Shown here piece after piece: positions 26,837 to 36,231 of a DNA stretch of 64,000 nucleotides. Origin of the DNA: Verrucomicrobiota bacterium. GTDB taxonomy: Bacteria > Verrucomicrobiota > Verrucomicrobiia > Limisphaerales > J093. Positions within the stretch are counted from its first letter, which is position 1. Every line of letters starts with the position of its first letter. The stretch lies in assembly GCA_022710935.1 (NCBI GenBank), contig JAKLFY010000033.1, forward strand, positions 1 to 64,000, written 5' to 3'. The translations under genes were made by a program, and so were the position numbers. Below the pieces are notes generated by a model. That model had not been told where the DNA came from and did no database searches. It saw nothing but the letters and a program-made list of their open reading frames with translations.

Positions 26837-29800
26837 CTATTGGGAAGAGGGAGCGGCCAAGGCCTTCTTGGCCTCAGCCAACAACGGCTCCTTCAACCCG
26901 GCCGCAATCGCCTTCCGAAGTTGTTCCTTGCCCTGATCGGTCTGCTTGATTTGGCATTGGGCCATGCCGAGGTAGAACAGGGCCTCGCTGTCGTCGGGCT
27001 GCCTCCGGACATAGGACTCGAGCAGCGTGGTGGTGTAACGGTAGTCCTTGCGCGCGTAGCTCAGCAACGCCAGGGCTCGAGCCACGCCGCCATCGTCCGG
27101 AAAGGCCTCGCGCGTTCTCGATAGCAGATCGTAGGCCCGCTGCCCCTGGGCGGGATCGCCCGCCAACACCAGGCCCAGCTCACGACTGGCCGGCGCAAAC
27201 CTCGGGAACACCCGAAGCACCCGCTCGTAAAGCGTGGCCGCCGACTTGCCGTCAGCCCGCGCGCGAAACAGAGCCGCTTGGGCCATCAACGCAGGCACAT
27301 GATCCGGATCAGCCTTTAGAACCTCCCGGATCCGCGGTTCTGCTTCGGCCAGTCCCCGCGGATCGAGCGCAAGGGCCGTCATCGAAACGAAAGCGCGCGC
27401 GGCATCGGCCGCCTGGAAGTCGGGCTGGATTTCGAGGGCGCGGCGCATGGCTTGGTGTGCGTCGGCCACCCGTCCCATGGCGTAGGCCGCCCACGCGTAG
27501 TCGTATTGCAGATCGGCCTGCTGCGGACTTCGTTGAGCGGCGGATTGCAGCAGGCCGTAGGCCTGGACGTGATCGCCGCGCCGAGCCAGGAGGCGTCCAA
27601 GCAAACCCGCGGCCTGCGGGTCGTTCGGGGCGAGTTCGTGCGCCTTGCGGGCGATCTCGAGTGCCTTGGCCTGGTCGTTCAACGGCCCGGCGTTCAGTTC
27701 GGCCAGGCGCAGACTCGCCTGCGCGGCCTTCGGGTTTTGACGAAGGATCTCCTCGTATTCAGCCGCGGCTTTCGGAAACTGGCCCTCCTGCTCGTAAACG
27801 GCGGCGAGGCGGGAGCGGGCGGTGAGATCCCTGGGCTGGTCTTTGACACGCGCTTCGAGCGTCGCCCTGTCCTCCGTGCCGCCGGCCGCGGATCCGGACG
27901 TAAGCAGCGCGAGCTGACGCTGGGCCTCGGCTTTGCTCGGGAAAGACTGCGGCGCGGCCACGGCCCGTTCGAGGGCAGCCCGGGCGGCGTCCGGCTGGCC
28001 GAGCATGTAGCTGACCATTCCCAAGTGGTATTGAATCTCTGCGTTGCCGGGGACTCTCTGGGCGGCCTCGCGCAGCAACGGCAAGGCCTGCTGATCTTCG
28101 CCGCGCTTGTGCAAAACCCAGGCCAACGTATCCATGACCGAGGGATCTTCCGGGACCAATTGGCGCGCCTTTTGGGCCAATTCATGCGCGCGCTCGAGTT
28201 GCGGCAGCCGTTCGGTGTACAGGTATGCCAGGTTGTTGAGCGCGGGAACGAACTGCGGATTGATCTCGAGGATCCGCTCGTACTTGGCGCGCGCCTGTTC
28301 GGGCTGATCCATCCGCTCGTAAAGCGTCCCGAGAATCGCCATCGACTGAACGTCGTTTGTCTTCTTCGAGATCAATTCCTCGAGCTGCCGGGCTGCCCCG
28401 GCCAGGTTGGTGTTGGCGATGTGGATGTCGGCCAGCAATTGGTACGCCAGCGAGAATTGCGGGTTGAGGCCGATCGACTCCTCGAGCGATGCCTGCGCCT
28501 GGGGCCAAAGGCGCTGGGCCGCAAGCGCCCGGCCTTCAAGGTACTTCAGAGCCGCCGAGTTCGTCCGGGCCAGCTCGGTCTGCACCGTCTTGAGCGCGGC
28601 CGGCGCATTGGTGGCCGCAATCTCGAGATCGACGAGCTGGTAGAGGGCCATCAGGCTGCCCGGTGAAAGCTCGAGCTCGCGCCGGAACGCGTTTCGAGCG
28701 TCCGCCATCCGCCCCTGCTCGCGCAGCAGCATCCCCAGCATCAGGGGAAATGCCGGCCTGTCCGGATGGTCGCGAATCAGTCCCTGGCAGGTGGCCACCG
28801 CCTCGTCGAGCCGCCCCGCCCCGCGCTGGGCGTCGATCAGGAGAATCCGCGCCTCGAGGACGTTGGTGATGCTGAGCAATCGCTGCAGGGATTCGACAGC
28901 AACGGCCGGAGTGCGGCCTTCGACATGCAGTCGGGCGCGCAAGAGACGGGCTTCGATGGCCACCGTGTCGAGCCTGTTCGAGCTGGCGATGATGGCCTGG
29001 TCGAGCGCGGCGCCCGCCTTGACGCTGTCGCCGCCAGACAGGTGGGCACGCGCCACCTGCAACTTGATGAACGGGTTGGGCCGCACGCTCTGGTCGAATT
29101 GCTCCCATTCGAGCGCCGCTTTCTCCGGCTGGCCCTTGGCTCGGTGCAATTCAGTGCGCAACTGGCGGGCCTCGATATTCAGCGGGTCCTTCGACACGAT
29201 GCGTCCGGTCAGCGCGAGGGCTTCATCGAGCCTCTTGTCCTGCATCTCGAGACGCGCCAGCAGGAGCGCGGCCGGAAGGTAATCAGGCGCCTGGCTCAAG
29301 ACATCCTCGAGCAGGGCCCGCGCTTCGTCCGGTTTGCCGGACACCATCTTGCTCTGGGCATAGGCCGTGTGCACAGGCGAGCGCGGCGGCGCGAGTTTGA
29401 CAGCCTTTCCGAACGCTTCGTCGGCCGCAGCCAGGTTGGTCCGCAGGAGATGGATCTGCCCCATCTGCACATGCGCCTGCGCCTGGTTCGGATCCAACTG
29501 CAGCGCGCGCTGCACGAACTGTTCAGCCGTATCGAGCTGCCGCTGCCGGGTCAGGAGCGCCGCACGAGCCAGAAGAACCGCCGCGGAGTTGGGATGCTTG
29601 GCGTCGAGTTGCTCCAGGTAGACCGTCGTGTTTGTCAGTTCCTGGGATGGGGTGCCGGGCCCGGCCAGCAATCGCAAGGCATCGCTGTTGGTTGGCGACT
29701 GCGCCAGCAGATCGAGCAGTTCATTGCGTCCTCGAACGGTGTCCCCCGTCGCCAGCCGAAACTCGGCAAGCCGGCAACGCAGAGCGGGATCGTCCGATTC

Positions 29801-30079
29801 GAGATGCGGATCGGCGGCCTGCATGGCCTGCATGGCCTGGACCGGCGAGCCTTGCTCGAAGAAGATGCGCGCGACGCGCAGCAGCGCCGTGCGGTTGGTC
29901 GGATCCAACCGCAACACGTTGCGGTACTCGATGATCGCCTTCTCGTATTGCTCCGATGCGAAGTACTTCTCCGCCCGGCCGAAGTGCCGGTCGCGTTTTG
30001 CTTCGCGGGAGCATCCGGCCGCCCCCAGGAGGGCGGCGATCATCAGCACGGACAGGAGACTTCGATTTGCGTTATTCAT
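26837..30079 (-). CDS. prsT: PrsT-like TPR lipoprotein (XrtA/PEP-CTERM system)
   Basis: The 1080-residue protein starts with a lipoprotein signal (LLSVLMIAALLGAAGC, lipidated Cys at residue 23). The rest is almost entirely tetratricopeptide repeats (A-x-x-x-Y-x-x-x-L-x-x-x-P patterns such as KAIIEYRNVLRLDPTN and AAAEYEEILRQNPK). This size and layout match the TPR lipoprotein PrsT that accompanies PEP-CTERM/exosortase loci. TPR lipoproteins are thought to scaffold export or assembly of polysaccharide or PEP-CTERM proteins in the periplasm. It ends at a strong terminator and is separated from the prsR gene by 500 bp of repeats, so it probably has its own promoter. Confidence 0.85.
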   Translation of the reverse strand: MNNANRSLLSVLMIAALLGAAGCSREAKRDRHFGRAEKYFASEQYEKAIIEYRNVLRLDPTNRTALLRVARIFFEQGSPVQAMQAMQAADPHLESDDPALRCRLAEFRLATGDTVRGRNELLDLLAQSPTNSDALRLLAGPGTPSQELTNTTVYLEQLDAKHPNSAAVLLARAALLTRQRQLDTAEQFVQRALQLDPNQAQAHVQMGQIHLLRTNLAAADEAFGKAVKLAPPRSPVHTAYAQSKMVSGKPDEARALLEDVLSQAPDYLPAALLLARLEMQDKRLDEALALTGRIVSKDPLNIEARQLRTELHRAKGQPEKAALEWEQFDQSVRPNPFIKLQVARAHLSGGDSVKAGAALDQAIIASSNRLDTVAIEARLLRARLHVEGRTPAVAVESLQRLLSITNVLEARILLIDAQRGAGRLDEAVATCQGLIRDHPDRPAFPLMLGMLLREQGRMADARNAFRRELELSPGSLMALYQLVDLEIAATNAPAALKTVQTELARTNSAALKYLEGRALAAQRLWPQAQASLEESIGLNPQFSLAYQLLADIHIANTNLAGAARQLEELISKKTNDVQSMAILGTLYERMDQPEQARAKYERILEINPQFVPALNNLAYLYTERLPQLERAHELAQKARQLVPEDPSVMDTLAWVLHKRGEDQQALPLLREAAQRVPGNAEIQYHLGMVSYMLGQPDAARAALERAVAAPQSFPSKAEAQRQLALLTSGSAAGGTEDRATLEARVKDQPRDLTARSRLAAVYEQEGQFPKAAAEYEEILRQNPKAAQASLRLAELNAGPLNDQAKALEIARKAHELAPNDPQAAGLLGRLLARRGDHVQAYGLLQSAAQRSPQQADLQYDYAWAAYAMGRVADAHQAMRRALEIQPDFQAADAARAFVSMTALALDPRGLAEAEPRIREVLKADPDHVPALMAQAALFRARADGKSAATLYERVLRVFPRFAPASRELGLVLAGDPAQGQRAYDLLSRTREAFPDDGGVARALALLSYARKDYRYTTTLLESYVRRQPDDSEALFYLGMAQCQIKQTDQGKEQLRKAIAAGLKEPLLAEAKKALAAPSSQ

Positions 30080-30580
30080 TCAGGGTGCCCGTGTTTGAGG
30101 GGCATGTTGCTCTCAGGGTTGAACGTTGCGCGTTGAGTGTTGCGCGTTGAGCGTTGACATTCAATAGTCTAATGCTCACGTGGACAACGAACCGCTTTGG
30201 TTTGTAGCCGTCCCGCATCGCGGGATGAGTCGGCGCTGATACCCGCCTTTGACGGTGCGAGATGGCGCGGACTGACGTCCGCGGCTACGAAAGGGACGGT
30301 TCACGGGCGGCAATGACATTCGACATGACATTCGACGGATCAATGCTGACGTGCACCATGGACCGGTTTGTAGCCGTCCGGCATCGCGGGATGAGTCGGC
30401 GCTTGGGGTTTCGACATGATTCGGATCGATAAGCATCAAGAATGTACAAACTCCAAAGCGGCGGTGAACCGCCGCACTCCAGACGCTTCGGGTCTTCGAG
30501 CGCGTCCGGCGGAGTGAAGCCTTTGGACTGCGTGCGCTTCAGCGCCGCCTTGGATTTCGGGTCGGGGCAGAGCGAAGTTT
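30080..30580. repeat. Repeat-filled gap between prsT and prsR
   Basis: No gene is apparent. Three kinds of repeat are visible: a tandem of gttgcgcgttgag-like units (about 30118-30158); two copies of a palindrome-bearing unit tttgtagccgtcc...gatgagtcggcgct (about 30200-30238 and 30367-30405) with the hairpin cccgcatcgcggg or its variant; and a gcggcggtgaaccgccgc hairpin (about 30457-30475). The promoter of prsT should lie here but I could not fix it. Confidence 0.7.
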
Positions 30581-31966
30581 CTACTCCGCAGGCATTGCTT
30601 TACCGTCCCGATCCGGGCGTGCGATCGCGAGCTTCTCGATCAGCTCATAGAGCGTCGGACGGCTAATATCGAGTTCGGTCGCGACGGCGGTCATCTTGCC
30701 GCCATTGCGCCGGAGAGCCGCCTGGATCACCTCGCGTTCCGCGGTCTCCCGCGCCTGCTGAAGGGTGCGCGCGGTCTGGCTGGCCGAGACCGCAGGCGTC
30801 AACTCGAGATCTTCCGGCGTCACGCGGGGGCCGTCGGCCATGATCACGGCCCGTTTGATGCGATTCTCGAGCTCGCGCACGTTGCCAGGCCAGGAATAGC
30901 CCTGCATCGCCGCCAGGGCCTGCGGGCTGAAACCAGCCGAATCCCGCCCAAACTCGACCGCGAACTTGTTCAGAAAGACCCGTCCCATCAACAACAGATC
31001 CCCTCCCCGATCCCGCAATGGCGGCAGATGCAACACCACGACAGCAAGACGATAGAAGAGATCCTCCCGAAACTTGCTCTCGCGAATTGCCCGCTGCAAA
31101 TCGGTGTTCGTGGCGGCGATCACACGCGCATCGACCTCGATCGGCACCCGGCCGCCCACCCGCTCGATCCTGTGTTCCTGAAGATAACGCAACAGCTTCA
31201 CCTGGATCGCCAAGGGCAACTCGCCGATCTCATCCAGAAACAGCGTGCCCCCGATGGCGGATTCGATCCGGCCCTTGCGCTGGGTGTGAGCGCCGGTGAA
31301 GGCGCCCTTCTCATGCCCAAACAACTCGCTCTCGAGAAGGGTCTCCGGGATGGCGCTGCAGTTGATCGGAACGAACGGACCGCCCTTGCGCTGGCTGCGG
31401 CGATGGATCGCCAGCGCGGCCTTCTCCTTGCCCGTGCCGCTCTCGCCGAGAATGAGCACCGGGGCATCGGTCGCCGCGACTTTGCGGACGGTGTTGAACA
31501 GTTGCTGCATCGACGGGCTCGCGCCCAGCATGTCCTCGAATCCGTCCTCATCGAGCCGGTGATGCAGGTCCCGGTATTCGCGCTCGATCCGGGCAAGGTG
31601 AAAGGCGCGACGCAGGATGACCTTCAATTCGTCGAGATCGACCGGTTTCGACAGAAAATCGTAGGCGCCGGCCCCGACCGCCCTGAGGGCATTCTGCTTT
31701 TCACCTTGGCCGGTTACGATGATCACCTTGGTCAGTTTCTCGATCGCGAGCAACTCGGCAAGGATCCCCAGGCCCTCCTCCGGCGAGTCCGGGTTGGGCG
31801 GCAGCCCCAAATCCAGCAGCACAACCATCGGACGGCACGCTCGGAATTGTTCCAGCGCGCTCGCACGATCCCCCGCCAGCAGAAGCTCATAGGCCCCACC
31901 CAGGGCCCATTTGAGCTGGGAGCGGATTTCGTCGTCGTCGTCAACAATCAGGAGCCGAGATTGCAT
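30581..31966 (-). CDS. prsR: PrsR-like sigma-54 response regulator
   Basis: The 461-residue protein has a receiver domain (residues 5-120, phosphoacceptor Asp52 in LLDLGLPP), a sigma-54 AAA+ domain with GESGTGKE (174-181), an intact GAFTGA (221-226) and LFLDEIGE (242-249), and a Fis-type HTH (GGKMTAVATELDISRPTLYELIEKL). This matches the PEP-CTERM-box response regulator class that works with the PrsK kinase. It should activate RpoN-dependent promoters when phosphorylated. It is the last gene of the minus-strand xrt-prsK-prsR2-export-prsR1 group and starts 16 bp after the export gene's stop. Confidence 0.92.
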   Translation of the reverse strand: MQSRLLIVDDDDEIRSQLKWALGGAYELLLAGDRASALEQFRACRPMVVLLDLGLPPNPDSPEEGLGILAELLAIEKLTKVIIVTGQGEKQNALRAVGAGAYDFLSKPVDLDELKVILRRAFHLARIEREYRDLHHRLDEDGFEDMLGASPSMQQLFNTVRKVAATDAPVLILGESGTGKEKAALAIHRRSQRKGGPFVPINCSAIPETLLESELFGHEKGAFTGAHTQRKGRIESAIGGTLFLDEIGELPLAIQVKLLRYLQEHRIERVGGRVPIEVDARVIAATNTDLQRAIRESKFREDLFYRLAVVVLHLPPLRDRGGDLLLMGRVFLNKFAVEFGRDSAGFSPQALAAMQGYSWPGNVRELENRIKRAVIMADGPRVTPEDLELTPAVSASQTARTLQQARETAEREVIQAALRRNGGKMTAVATELDISRPTLYELIEKLAIARPDRDGKAMPAE

Positions 31967-31982
31967 ATCCTGAGATTCAAGG

Positions 31983-32720
31983 CTAGAACATCGAAAACCG
32001 TTCAGGCACGTACACGATGTCCGACGGACGAAGGTGAAAGGGCAGCGCGGGCCCGCCCGCCATCACCGGTTTCAGATCGATGATGAAGGTCTTCATCCGC
32101 TCCCCGTCGCGACGCATCACCCGCACGGCCTTCAGGTTGGCGCGTGTGTAATCGAAGCCTCCCGACTCCATGATGGCTTCGAGCAGGGTGATCGGGCGGT
32201 CCGATGTCACTTTGCCCGGTCGCAACACCATGCCGGTGACAAAGACCGAGAAGGCCGTGGACTCGAGACTGACGGTGACGTCGGGAGCAAGCAACTGGTT
32301 CCCGTACACGGCCAGGATCTCCTTCTCGAGCGCGCTCGGTGTCAGACCGGCCGCCTTGAGATCCCCGACCAAGGCCAGGTTGATGTTGCCGTCGCGCCGG
32401 ATTTGCTGCGTCGTGTTCAAGTTCGGGCTTCCCGGGAACGTGACCTTCACGACATCCCCCTCGCGCAGCACAATCGCCCGGTCCGGCTCGGCGTCCGCCG
32501 GACTGATGAAGGTGGGGCGGTGCGATTGACAGCCCGAGGGCAAGAGAATCAGCGCCAGAGTCAGGACCGCCCACGCAAGCGATGCGCTTCCAGCCCGCAC
32601 AGCAGGAAACCCGCGAGTTTCGCCTTGCAGCAATCTGCCAAGGCCATGAATGATGCCGTGACCCGGTTGCCGCCAACTTCCAGATTCAAGAATCCCGACG
32701 TCCGTTGTTGTCTGTTTCAT
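31983..32720 (-). CDS. Polysaccharide export lipoprotein (Wza-type)
   Basis: The 245-residue protein has a hydrophobic segment ending in a lipobox-like LPSGC (Cys near residue 65), preceded by an unusually long, non-hydrophobic leader of about 45 residues, so the true start may be further in. The mature part has the poly_export domain (GDVVKVTFPGSPNLN, IRRDGNINLALVGDLKAAGLT) and an SLBB-like region (VFVTGMVLRPGKV, LLEAIMESGG). Such lipoproteins form or line the outer-membrane channel for exopolysaccharide. It lies between the two response-regulator genes with gaps of only 3 and 16 bp, indicating one operon. Confidence 0.9.
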   Translation of the reverse strand: MKQTTTDVGILESGSWRQPGHGIIHGLGRLLQGETRGFPAVRAGSASLAWAVLTLALILLPSGCQSHRPTFISPADAEPDRAIVLREGDVVKVTFPGSPNLNTTQQIRRDGNINLALVGDLKAAGLTPSALEKEILAVYGNQLLAPDVTVSLESTAFSVFVTGMVLRPGKVTSDRPITLLEAIMESGGFDYTRANLKAVRVMRRDGERMKTFIIDLKPVMAGGPALPFHLRPSDIVYVPERFSMF

Positions 32721-32723
32721 TGT

Positions 32724-34112
32724 CTATTCCTCGCTTGTTTCCTCCGAATGATCCCAGATAAGACTCCGACGTTCGATCCCCAGTTTCTCCATCAACGAGT
32801 AGAACGTGGGCCTGCTGATCCCCAACTCCATCGACGCCGCCGTGATCTTGCCATGGTGCTTCCGCAGCGCCCCGATGATCACAGCCCTCTCGGCGCTTTG
32901 ACGGGCCTCGCGCAAACCGGCGGCCGCAGGCTGCACGGTCGATGGCGTCAGCCCAAGATCGTCCGCCCTCAGGATGTCGGTGTCCGACATGATCGCCGCG
33001 CGTCGCACGCAGTTCTCAAGTTCGCGCAGATTGCCCGGCCACGCATGCCGCTCGAGCGCGCGCAGCGCCTCGCTGTCGAATTGCAGATTCGGCCGGTCAA
33101 ACTGCGCCGCAAAGCGCTTCAAGAACCCCTCGGCCAACTGCCGGATGTCCTCCTTGCGGTCGCGCAGAGCGGGGACCCGGATCACCAGCACCGCCAACCG
33201 ATAGTACAGGCCCTCGAGGAAGCTGCCCTTGGCGATTGCGGCGGTCAAATCCTTGCTCGATGCAGCAATGAGCCGCGGCGCGATCTCACCGGATGGCCGC
33301 TCTTTTCCCCCATCCGCCACCCGCTCCTCGAGCAGCCGCATGAGCCGAACCTGCGACCTCAGCGGCAAGTCGCCCACGTCCTGAAGAAACAGCGAGCCGC
33401 CGGACGCCGACTCGAGCCGGCCTTCCGCGGAGGCCCCGTCGCTCTGGGCATCGTCCTCGCGCCCGAACAGTTCGCTCTCCAGAAGGCTTTCGGACGCCAT
33501 GTCGCAGTTGAGTTTCACGAACGGTCCGGCCCGAAGCGCGCTCTGCCGGTGAATCGCCAGGGCCACGACGTCCTTCCCCGTGCCGCTCTCGCCCAGGATC
33601 AATACCGGCGCCTCCGTCGTGGCCACCTTCCGGATGTTCACAAGGAGTTCTTCCATCCGCGGGCTTCGACTTTGAAGAAGCTCGAACGGCTCAGCCTCGG
33701 GATGCTGCCGGATCTCCTCGTATTCGCGTTCGAGGGCCACCACGTGGCGGCAGTGGCTCAGAAGCAGCTTCAGGCTGTCGATTTGCACCGGTTTGAGCAG
33801 GAAATCGCAGGCCCCTTCACCGACCGCCCGAGCCGCTGTCTCCTTGCCGCTCAGACCGCTGATGACAATCACCTTCGTATGCCGGTCCAGATTTCGCATG
33901 TCCGCCAGGGCAGCCATCCCTTCGCGTGGATCGTTCGGCAACGGCGGCAGACCGAGGTCGAGCAACGCCAGATCCGGACGCCGCGCCCGAAATGTCTCGA
34001 TAGCACTCGAGCGGTCCTTGGCCAGCAAGACTTCGTATTCGTCGGCCAGCGCCCATTTCAACTGGTCGAGGACAGCCTCGTCGTCGTCGATGATTAATAC
34101 GGTAGGTTTCAT
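32724..34112 (-). CDS. Degenerate PrsR-like response regulator without GAFTGA
   Basis: The 462-residue protein parallels the neighbouring PrsR: receiver domain with Asp52, AAA+ Walker A GESGTGKD (174-181), and a Fis-type HTH at the end (GKITAASMELGISRPTFYSLMEKL). But the sigma-54-contacting loop is lost: residues 220-231 read DDAQSDGASAEG where its paralogue has GAFTGA. Walker B is LFLQDVGD (241-248) instead of LFLDEIGE. It should therefore not remodel sigma-54 holoenzyme. It may act as a DNA-binding competitor or sigma-70-type regulator. The ATG at 34112 gives a normal receiver start; the kinase gene's stop is 13 bp upstream. Confidence 0.9.
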   Translation of the reverse strand: MKPTVLIIDDDEAVLDQLKWALADEYEVLLAKDRSSAIETFRARRPDLALLDLGLPPLPNDPREGMAALADMRNLDRHTKVIVISGLSGKETAARAVGEGACDFLLKPVQIDSLKLLLSHCRHVVALEREYEEIRQHPEAEPFELLQSRSPRMEELLVNIRKVATTEAPVLILGESGTGKDVVALAIHRQSALRAGPFVKLNCDMASESLLESELFGREDDAQSDGASAEGRLESASGGSLFLQDVGDLPLRSQVRLMRLLEERVADGGKERPSGEIAPRLIAASSKDLTAAIAKGSFLEGLYYRLAVLVIRVPALRDRKEDIRQLAEGFLKRFAAQFDRPNLQFDSEALRALERHAWPGNLRELENCVRRAAIMSDTDILRADDLGLTPSTVQPAAAGLREARQSAERAVIIGALRKHHGKITAASMELGISRPTFYSLMEKLGIERRSLIWDHSEETSEE

Positions 34113-34125
34113 TGGATAAAAGTGT

Positions 34126-36231
34126 TTAAGTATGCAGCGGCAACAGCACACGAAACGTCGTGCCGCGACCAGGCTCGCTCTCGACCTCGACTCTCCCGCC
34201 ATGCGCTTCAACGATCATCTTGCTCTGGAACATCCCAATCCCCAGACCCTTCTTCTTGGTCGTTTGAAAGGGGCGAAAGAGCCGCCGGCTCAGGAACTCC
34301 GCGCTCATCCCGCAGCCCGTGTCCGCCACGGAGACAACCGCATGCCCGCCCTGGACCATCGTCGCCACACGAATGGTCCCAGACCCCGTAATCGCTTCCC
34401 GGGCATTGAGCAGCAGGTTGGTCAGGACCTTGGGTAACTGCTCGAGATCGACCGGCAATCGGGGAACCGACTGCAAGTCCTGAATCACCTGGATCGAATC
34501 CGCACCGTCAATCTGCCCCAACACAGTCGTGACCAACTGGTTCAGATCCGCCAAAACGGGCTTCACCTCGAGCCCGCGGCGGATCAGGGCAAGCCGCTGA
34601 ACCAGGCCATTGAGTCGATCCACCGAAGCCCCAATCCCGCGCAGAGCATCCGCCCTGAACTCCGGGTCGCCGAAATGCACCGGCAGGTTCCGCAACATCA
34701 ACGAGAGCGTCGACGCCGTGTTTTTCAGGTCGTGGACGAAGAAGGCCGACATCGACTGAAACGCTTCGAGTTCCCTGGCCTCGATCAGTTTCCGCGATAA
34801 CTGCAGATTCAGCAGGCTCGCAGCCACCTGATCCCCGATGCACTTCAGCAAATCGTAATCCTCATGCGAAAACTGGACGCCGCTGACCCGATCGGCCAGC
34901 GTGATGAACCCAAGCACCTCTCCCGCGGCCACCAACGGGACGCAGACCCGATTCCCGCCTTTCTTGAAATAGTCCGGATTGCACCGCTTCAGGGTCTCAA
35001 CCCAGCCGCCCTCGGAACGGTTGAGATCCAGCGGCGTCGGCGCCGCGCGCACGGCCGCGATCACCGCCGCGCTGTCGTCTCCCAAATCGAGCAGTTCGTT
35101 TGCCGCTTGCTCGGTCAAAGCCGTCGACGCGCCGAAGCGCAATTGCTGCCGATGCGGGTCCACCAGCCAAACCGTGACCGAGAGCGTGTTGAAGGTCTCG
35201 GCAATCAGCGTCGCCACGGCCCGACACAAATCCGCCTGGTCGAGCCGCGACGTCGTCCGTTCGGTAAACGCAGCCCATACACGCCGATAATCATAGACAG
35301 GGCGCCGCAAGTGCCGGCTGATGAATTGCTGCGTCCGGTGCCGAACGCGGTCGGACATCAACACGACCGCCAACCCCACCAGGGCCAGCAGCAACAGCAA
35401 CGCCTTGAGCGCAAAGGCCTGGTCGCCCCCAAACCGCGCGACGACTTCGGCCAGCACACCGACGCTGAGCAGGTAGACCCCAGCCAACAGAACCGTCAAT
35501 GAACCGTACAGAAAGGCATGGGACGGATAGACGTCGACCTCGCTCAAACCGGTCCTCAGGAAGGAGAACGCCAGCAGCAGCGTTCCCAGCAGCAGACTCG
35601 TGCCCAACACGCCGACAATCGGGAGTTGAATTCCCGAGAACAACACCGCCTGGCTGCTGACGTACATCCGGCCTCCGAGAATCACCGCGAGGCCGAGCAT
35701 GACGAATTTGACGCGCCATCGCATCATTCCCACCGTGCTGCGGAATGTCTTCTCGAGGTTGATCAGGACCAGCAACAACCCCAACAGATGGATCACTTCG
35801 AGCGCCTTGCCCGCCCAGCCTAGCGGAATGAACTGGACCGGCCCCCACACCGGCTCGATCGACTCCCCGATCAAATCCGAATGAAACCCCGCGGCCAGCG
35901 AGACCGGGATCAGCACCGCGCCAACCAGCACCCATCGCCATCGGTCGAGGAATTCGCGATAATTGCCCCGGGAATAGCATAGACTGTACGCGAGCCACAC
36001 ACTCGGCAGCACCGCCGTCAGCCACATTCTCCGGCCCTGCCATAGAAACGCCGACTCCGCAGATTCGCTGCCCGCAAGGACCCCGGCCAATGCCGTGTCC
36101 GCCGCCGCCAGCAACAAGCCGATCGCAAAGCTCCAGTGAGTCGCAATGCGGTGTTTGAACACCAGCCACGTCAGTGCCAGACCGCCGGCACACGCCGCAG
36201 CCGCAAATGCCGCTAGTGCATTCAAACTCAT
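34126..36231 (-). CDS. prsK: PrsK-like membrane histidine kinase
   Basis: The 701-residue sensor has about eight N-terminal membrane helices (to about residue 295), a GAF domain (about 320-470), a histidine box FFVHDLKN (near residue 499) and an ATPase domain with NLLLNAREA, DTGCGMSAEFL and KKKGLGIGMFQSK. This layout is that of the XrtA/PEP-CTERM system kinase PrsK, expected to phosphorylate the PrsR regulators encoded just downstream. Its input is unknown. ATG 36231 is chosen because it overlaps the exosortase stop by 4 bp (ATGA, 36228-36231). Confidence 0.93.
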   Translation of the reverse strand: MSLNALAAFAAAACAGGLALTWLVFKHRIATHWSFAIGLLLAAADTALAGVLAGSESAESAFLWQGRRMWLTAVLPSVWLAYSLCYSRGNYREFLDRWRWVLVGAVLIPVSLAAGFHSDLIGESIEPVWGPVQFIPLGWAGKALEVIHLLGLLLVLINLEKTFRSTVGMMRWRVKFVMLGLAVILGGRMYVSSQAVLFSGIQLPIVGVLGTSLLLGTLLLAFSFLRTGLSEVDVYPSHAFLYGSLTVLLAGVYLLSVGVLAEVVARFGGDQAFALKALLLLLALVGLAVVLMSDRVRHRTQQFISRHLRRPVYDYRRVWAAFTERTTSRLDQADLCRAVATLIAETFNTLSVTVWLVDPHRQQLRFGASTALTEQAANELLDLGDDSAAVIAAVRAAPTPLDLNRSEGGWVETLKRCNPDYFKKGGNRVCVPLVAAGEVLGFITLADRVSGVQFSHEDYDLLKCIGDQVAASLLNLQLSRKLIEARELEAFQSMSAFFVHDLKNTASTLSLMLRNLPVHFGDPEFRADALRGIGASVDRLNGLVQRLALIRRGLEVKPVLADLNQLVTTVLGQIDGADSIQVIQDLQSVPRLPVDLEQLPKVLTNLLLNAREAITGSGTIRVATMVQGGHAVVSVADTGCGMSAEFLSRRLFRPFQTTKKKGLGIGMFQSKMIVEAHGGRVEVESEPGRGTTFRVLLPLHT

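Noticed and set aside
34126-34391. Short plus-strand frames at the end of prsK
   Set aside because: Shadows of the kinase ATPase domain codons.
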